NCBI GenBank assembly: GCA_030430345.1 | Contig: JAUIFT010000170.1 | Coordinates: forward strand, 1 to 6,437 | Reading direction: 5' to 3' | DNA length: 6,437 bases | DNA from: Calditrichia bacterium | GTDB lineage: Bacteria > Calditrichota > Calditrichia > RBG-13-44-9 > J042 | Part shown: piece after piece, positions 5,765-6,437 of the stretch | Layout: each line of letters begins with the position of its first letter | Position numbering within the stretch: position 1 is the stretch's first letter | The notes under the pieces: model-generated | What the model saw: only the letters and a program-made list of their open reading frames with translations | What the model was told of the DNA's origin: nothing | Database searches by the model: none | Position numbers and translations under genes: made by a program

Positions 5765-6437
5765 ATGACGAAAAATTTCGACAGGAATATCTTTGTAGCG
5801 ATATTTTTGCTGCTCGCGTCGGCAGTACTCATTTATTCCTGCAACAAGGCCGAAAAACCGGCCGATAGAACCGGACCGGCACCGGAAGGGCTGACGCTGG
5901 ATGCTGCGGAGAATCATTTTTTCAAACTGGATTTTCTGGAAAACAACTATGAAGTCTCCGATGTAGAAAATCTCTTTTTTACTACTTTTCCCCATGATGA
6001 TCCCACTGCTGGTGATGTTGTCTACGATCGGGTAAAATGGGTCAATGAAGACATGCTCAAGCTAGTGGATGGTGATGGCCTCTATCTGTATATCAAGGAA
6101 AGGAAAGATGATGTGATGTTCGATTCTTTCCGGATGACCTCCCGGCCATTTTACAACCTGAACGAGGAGAATCAACGCCTGCTCTTTGTCTTTAAAGGAA
6201 AGCTGCCTTCGGAGAAAGGCGTTTGGCCAGCCTGGTGGTTGAATGGTGGTCATGAAGATCAATGGACGTACCAGAACCTCGGCAAAATGGAGACCAATGC
6301 CGGCCTGGATGGTTATTCCGGAAAAGGATTTTTCTATAATACCCCTTCCGCGGTAAATCCCACCGACTGGCCAGGGGCCGGTGAGTTGGATATCATTGAG
6401 TCCATCAATGGAGAAAATAAAGTTCATAATACCATCC
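5765..6437 (+). CDS. GH16-family endo-beta-glucanase lipoprotein, N-terminal part (runs off the window)
   Basis: Frame 2 is open from this ATG to the right edge, giving 224 residues with no stop. GGAG at 5754-5757 is a well-placed ribosome site. The N-terminus 'MTKNFDRNIFVAIFLLLASAVLIYSC' is a lipoprotein-type signal with C26 as the probable lipidated residue; Tyr at -2 is unusual but the rest of the box (I-Y-S-C) fits. Downstream are GH16 features: 'FRMTSRPF' (the strand of aligned-substrate residues), 'LFVFKGKLPSEKGVWPAWWLNGG' around 140-162, and the catalytic strand 'GELDIIESINGENKVHNTI', with E207, D209 and E212 as nucleophile, helper and acid/base. The E-x-D-x-x-E spacing is the beta-bulge form found in laminarinases and related enzymes, as opposed to E-x-D-x-E. 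About 48 residues separate 'WPAWW' from E207, more than the usual 10-20, suggesting an inserted loop. The expected role is endo-cleavage of beta-1,3- or mixed-linkage glucan at the cell envelope. The C-terminal part of the gene, and any binding modules, lie beyond the window. Confidence 0.85.
   Translation, partial: MTKNFDRNIFVAIFLLLASAVLIYSCNKAEKPADRTGPAPEGLTLDAAENHFFKLDFLENNYEVSDVENLFFTTFPHDDPTAGDVVYDRVKWVNEDMLKLVDGDGLYLYIKERKDDVMFDSFRMTSRPFYNLNEENQRLLFVFKGKLPSEKGVWPAWWLNGGHEDQWTYQNLGKMETNAGLDGYSGKGFFYNTPSAVNPTDWPGAGELDIIESINGENKVHNTI

Noticed and set aside
5711..5995. Open frame on the - strand across the GH16 start
   Set aside because: It overlaps the GH16 signal peptide region and its own ribosome site; no motif supports it.
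1..6437. CRISPR array, tRNA, rRNA or insertion sequence
   Set aside because: No regularly spaced direct repeats, no cloverleaf-like sequence, no transposase reading frame and no rRNA-like stretch were seen on either strand.

Overview
The window most likely comes from a bacterium of the FCB group (Bacteroidota and relatives such as Ignavibacteriota, Calditrichota, Balneolota or allied candidate phyla). The main evidence is the C-terminus of the protein at 811-2166. It ends in a type IX secretion (Por) sorting domain of the form 'AQNYPNPFNPSTTIRF ... YDVLGQEVATL ... LPSGVYIY', a wording I associate with Ignavibacteria/Calditrichota-like lineages more than with classical Flavobacteriia. This placement is by recognition only; there is no rRNA or other taxonomic marker here.

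Layout, all genes on the + strand. (1) 1-668 holds two gene fragments that do not belong together: a polytopic membrane protein open at the left edge (frame 1), and the C-terminal part of an ABC-type sugar-binding periplasmic protein (frame 3). They meet at about 225-266, which looks like a deletion/recombination joint or an assembly chimera. (2) 811-2166 is a secreted, non-catalytic protein with two beta-sandwich carbohydrate-binding-like modules and a T9SS anchor. (3) 2331-2831 is a UspA-family universal stress protein whose stop codon directly abuts the start of (4) 2832-3719, a GH17-type beta-1,3-glucanase lacking any signal peptide. (5) 3758-5431 is a GH30 lipoprotein glycosidase, 38 bases further on. 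(6) 5432-5764 is a gene-free gap with degenerate palindromic repeats and short dyads. (7) 5765 to the right edge is the N-terminal 224 residues of a GH16 lipoprotein endo-glucanase.

GH16 + GH17 + GH30 is the classic enzyme combination for laminarin (a beta-1,3-glucan with beta-1,6 branches). The simplest reading is a laminarin or related beta-glucan utilisation locus. The surface protein (811-2166) would hold polymer at the cell, the GH16 lipoprotein would cut the beta-1,3 backbone, and the GH30 lipoprotein would remove beta-1,6-linked glucose. The leaderless GH17 would degrade imported oligosaccharides in the cytoplasm. This division of labour is inferred from families and signal sequences. 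The unusual element is the universal stress protein apparently translationally coupled to the cytoplasmic GH17. No SusC/SusD pair, transporter permease or transcription factor is visible in the window.
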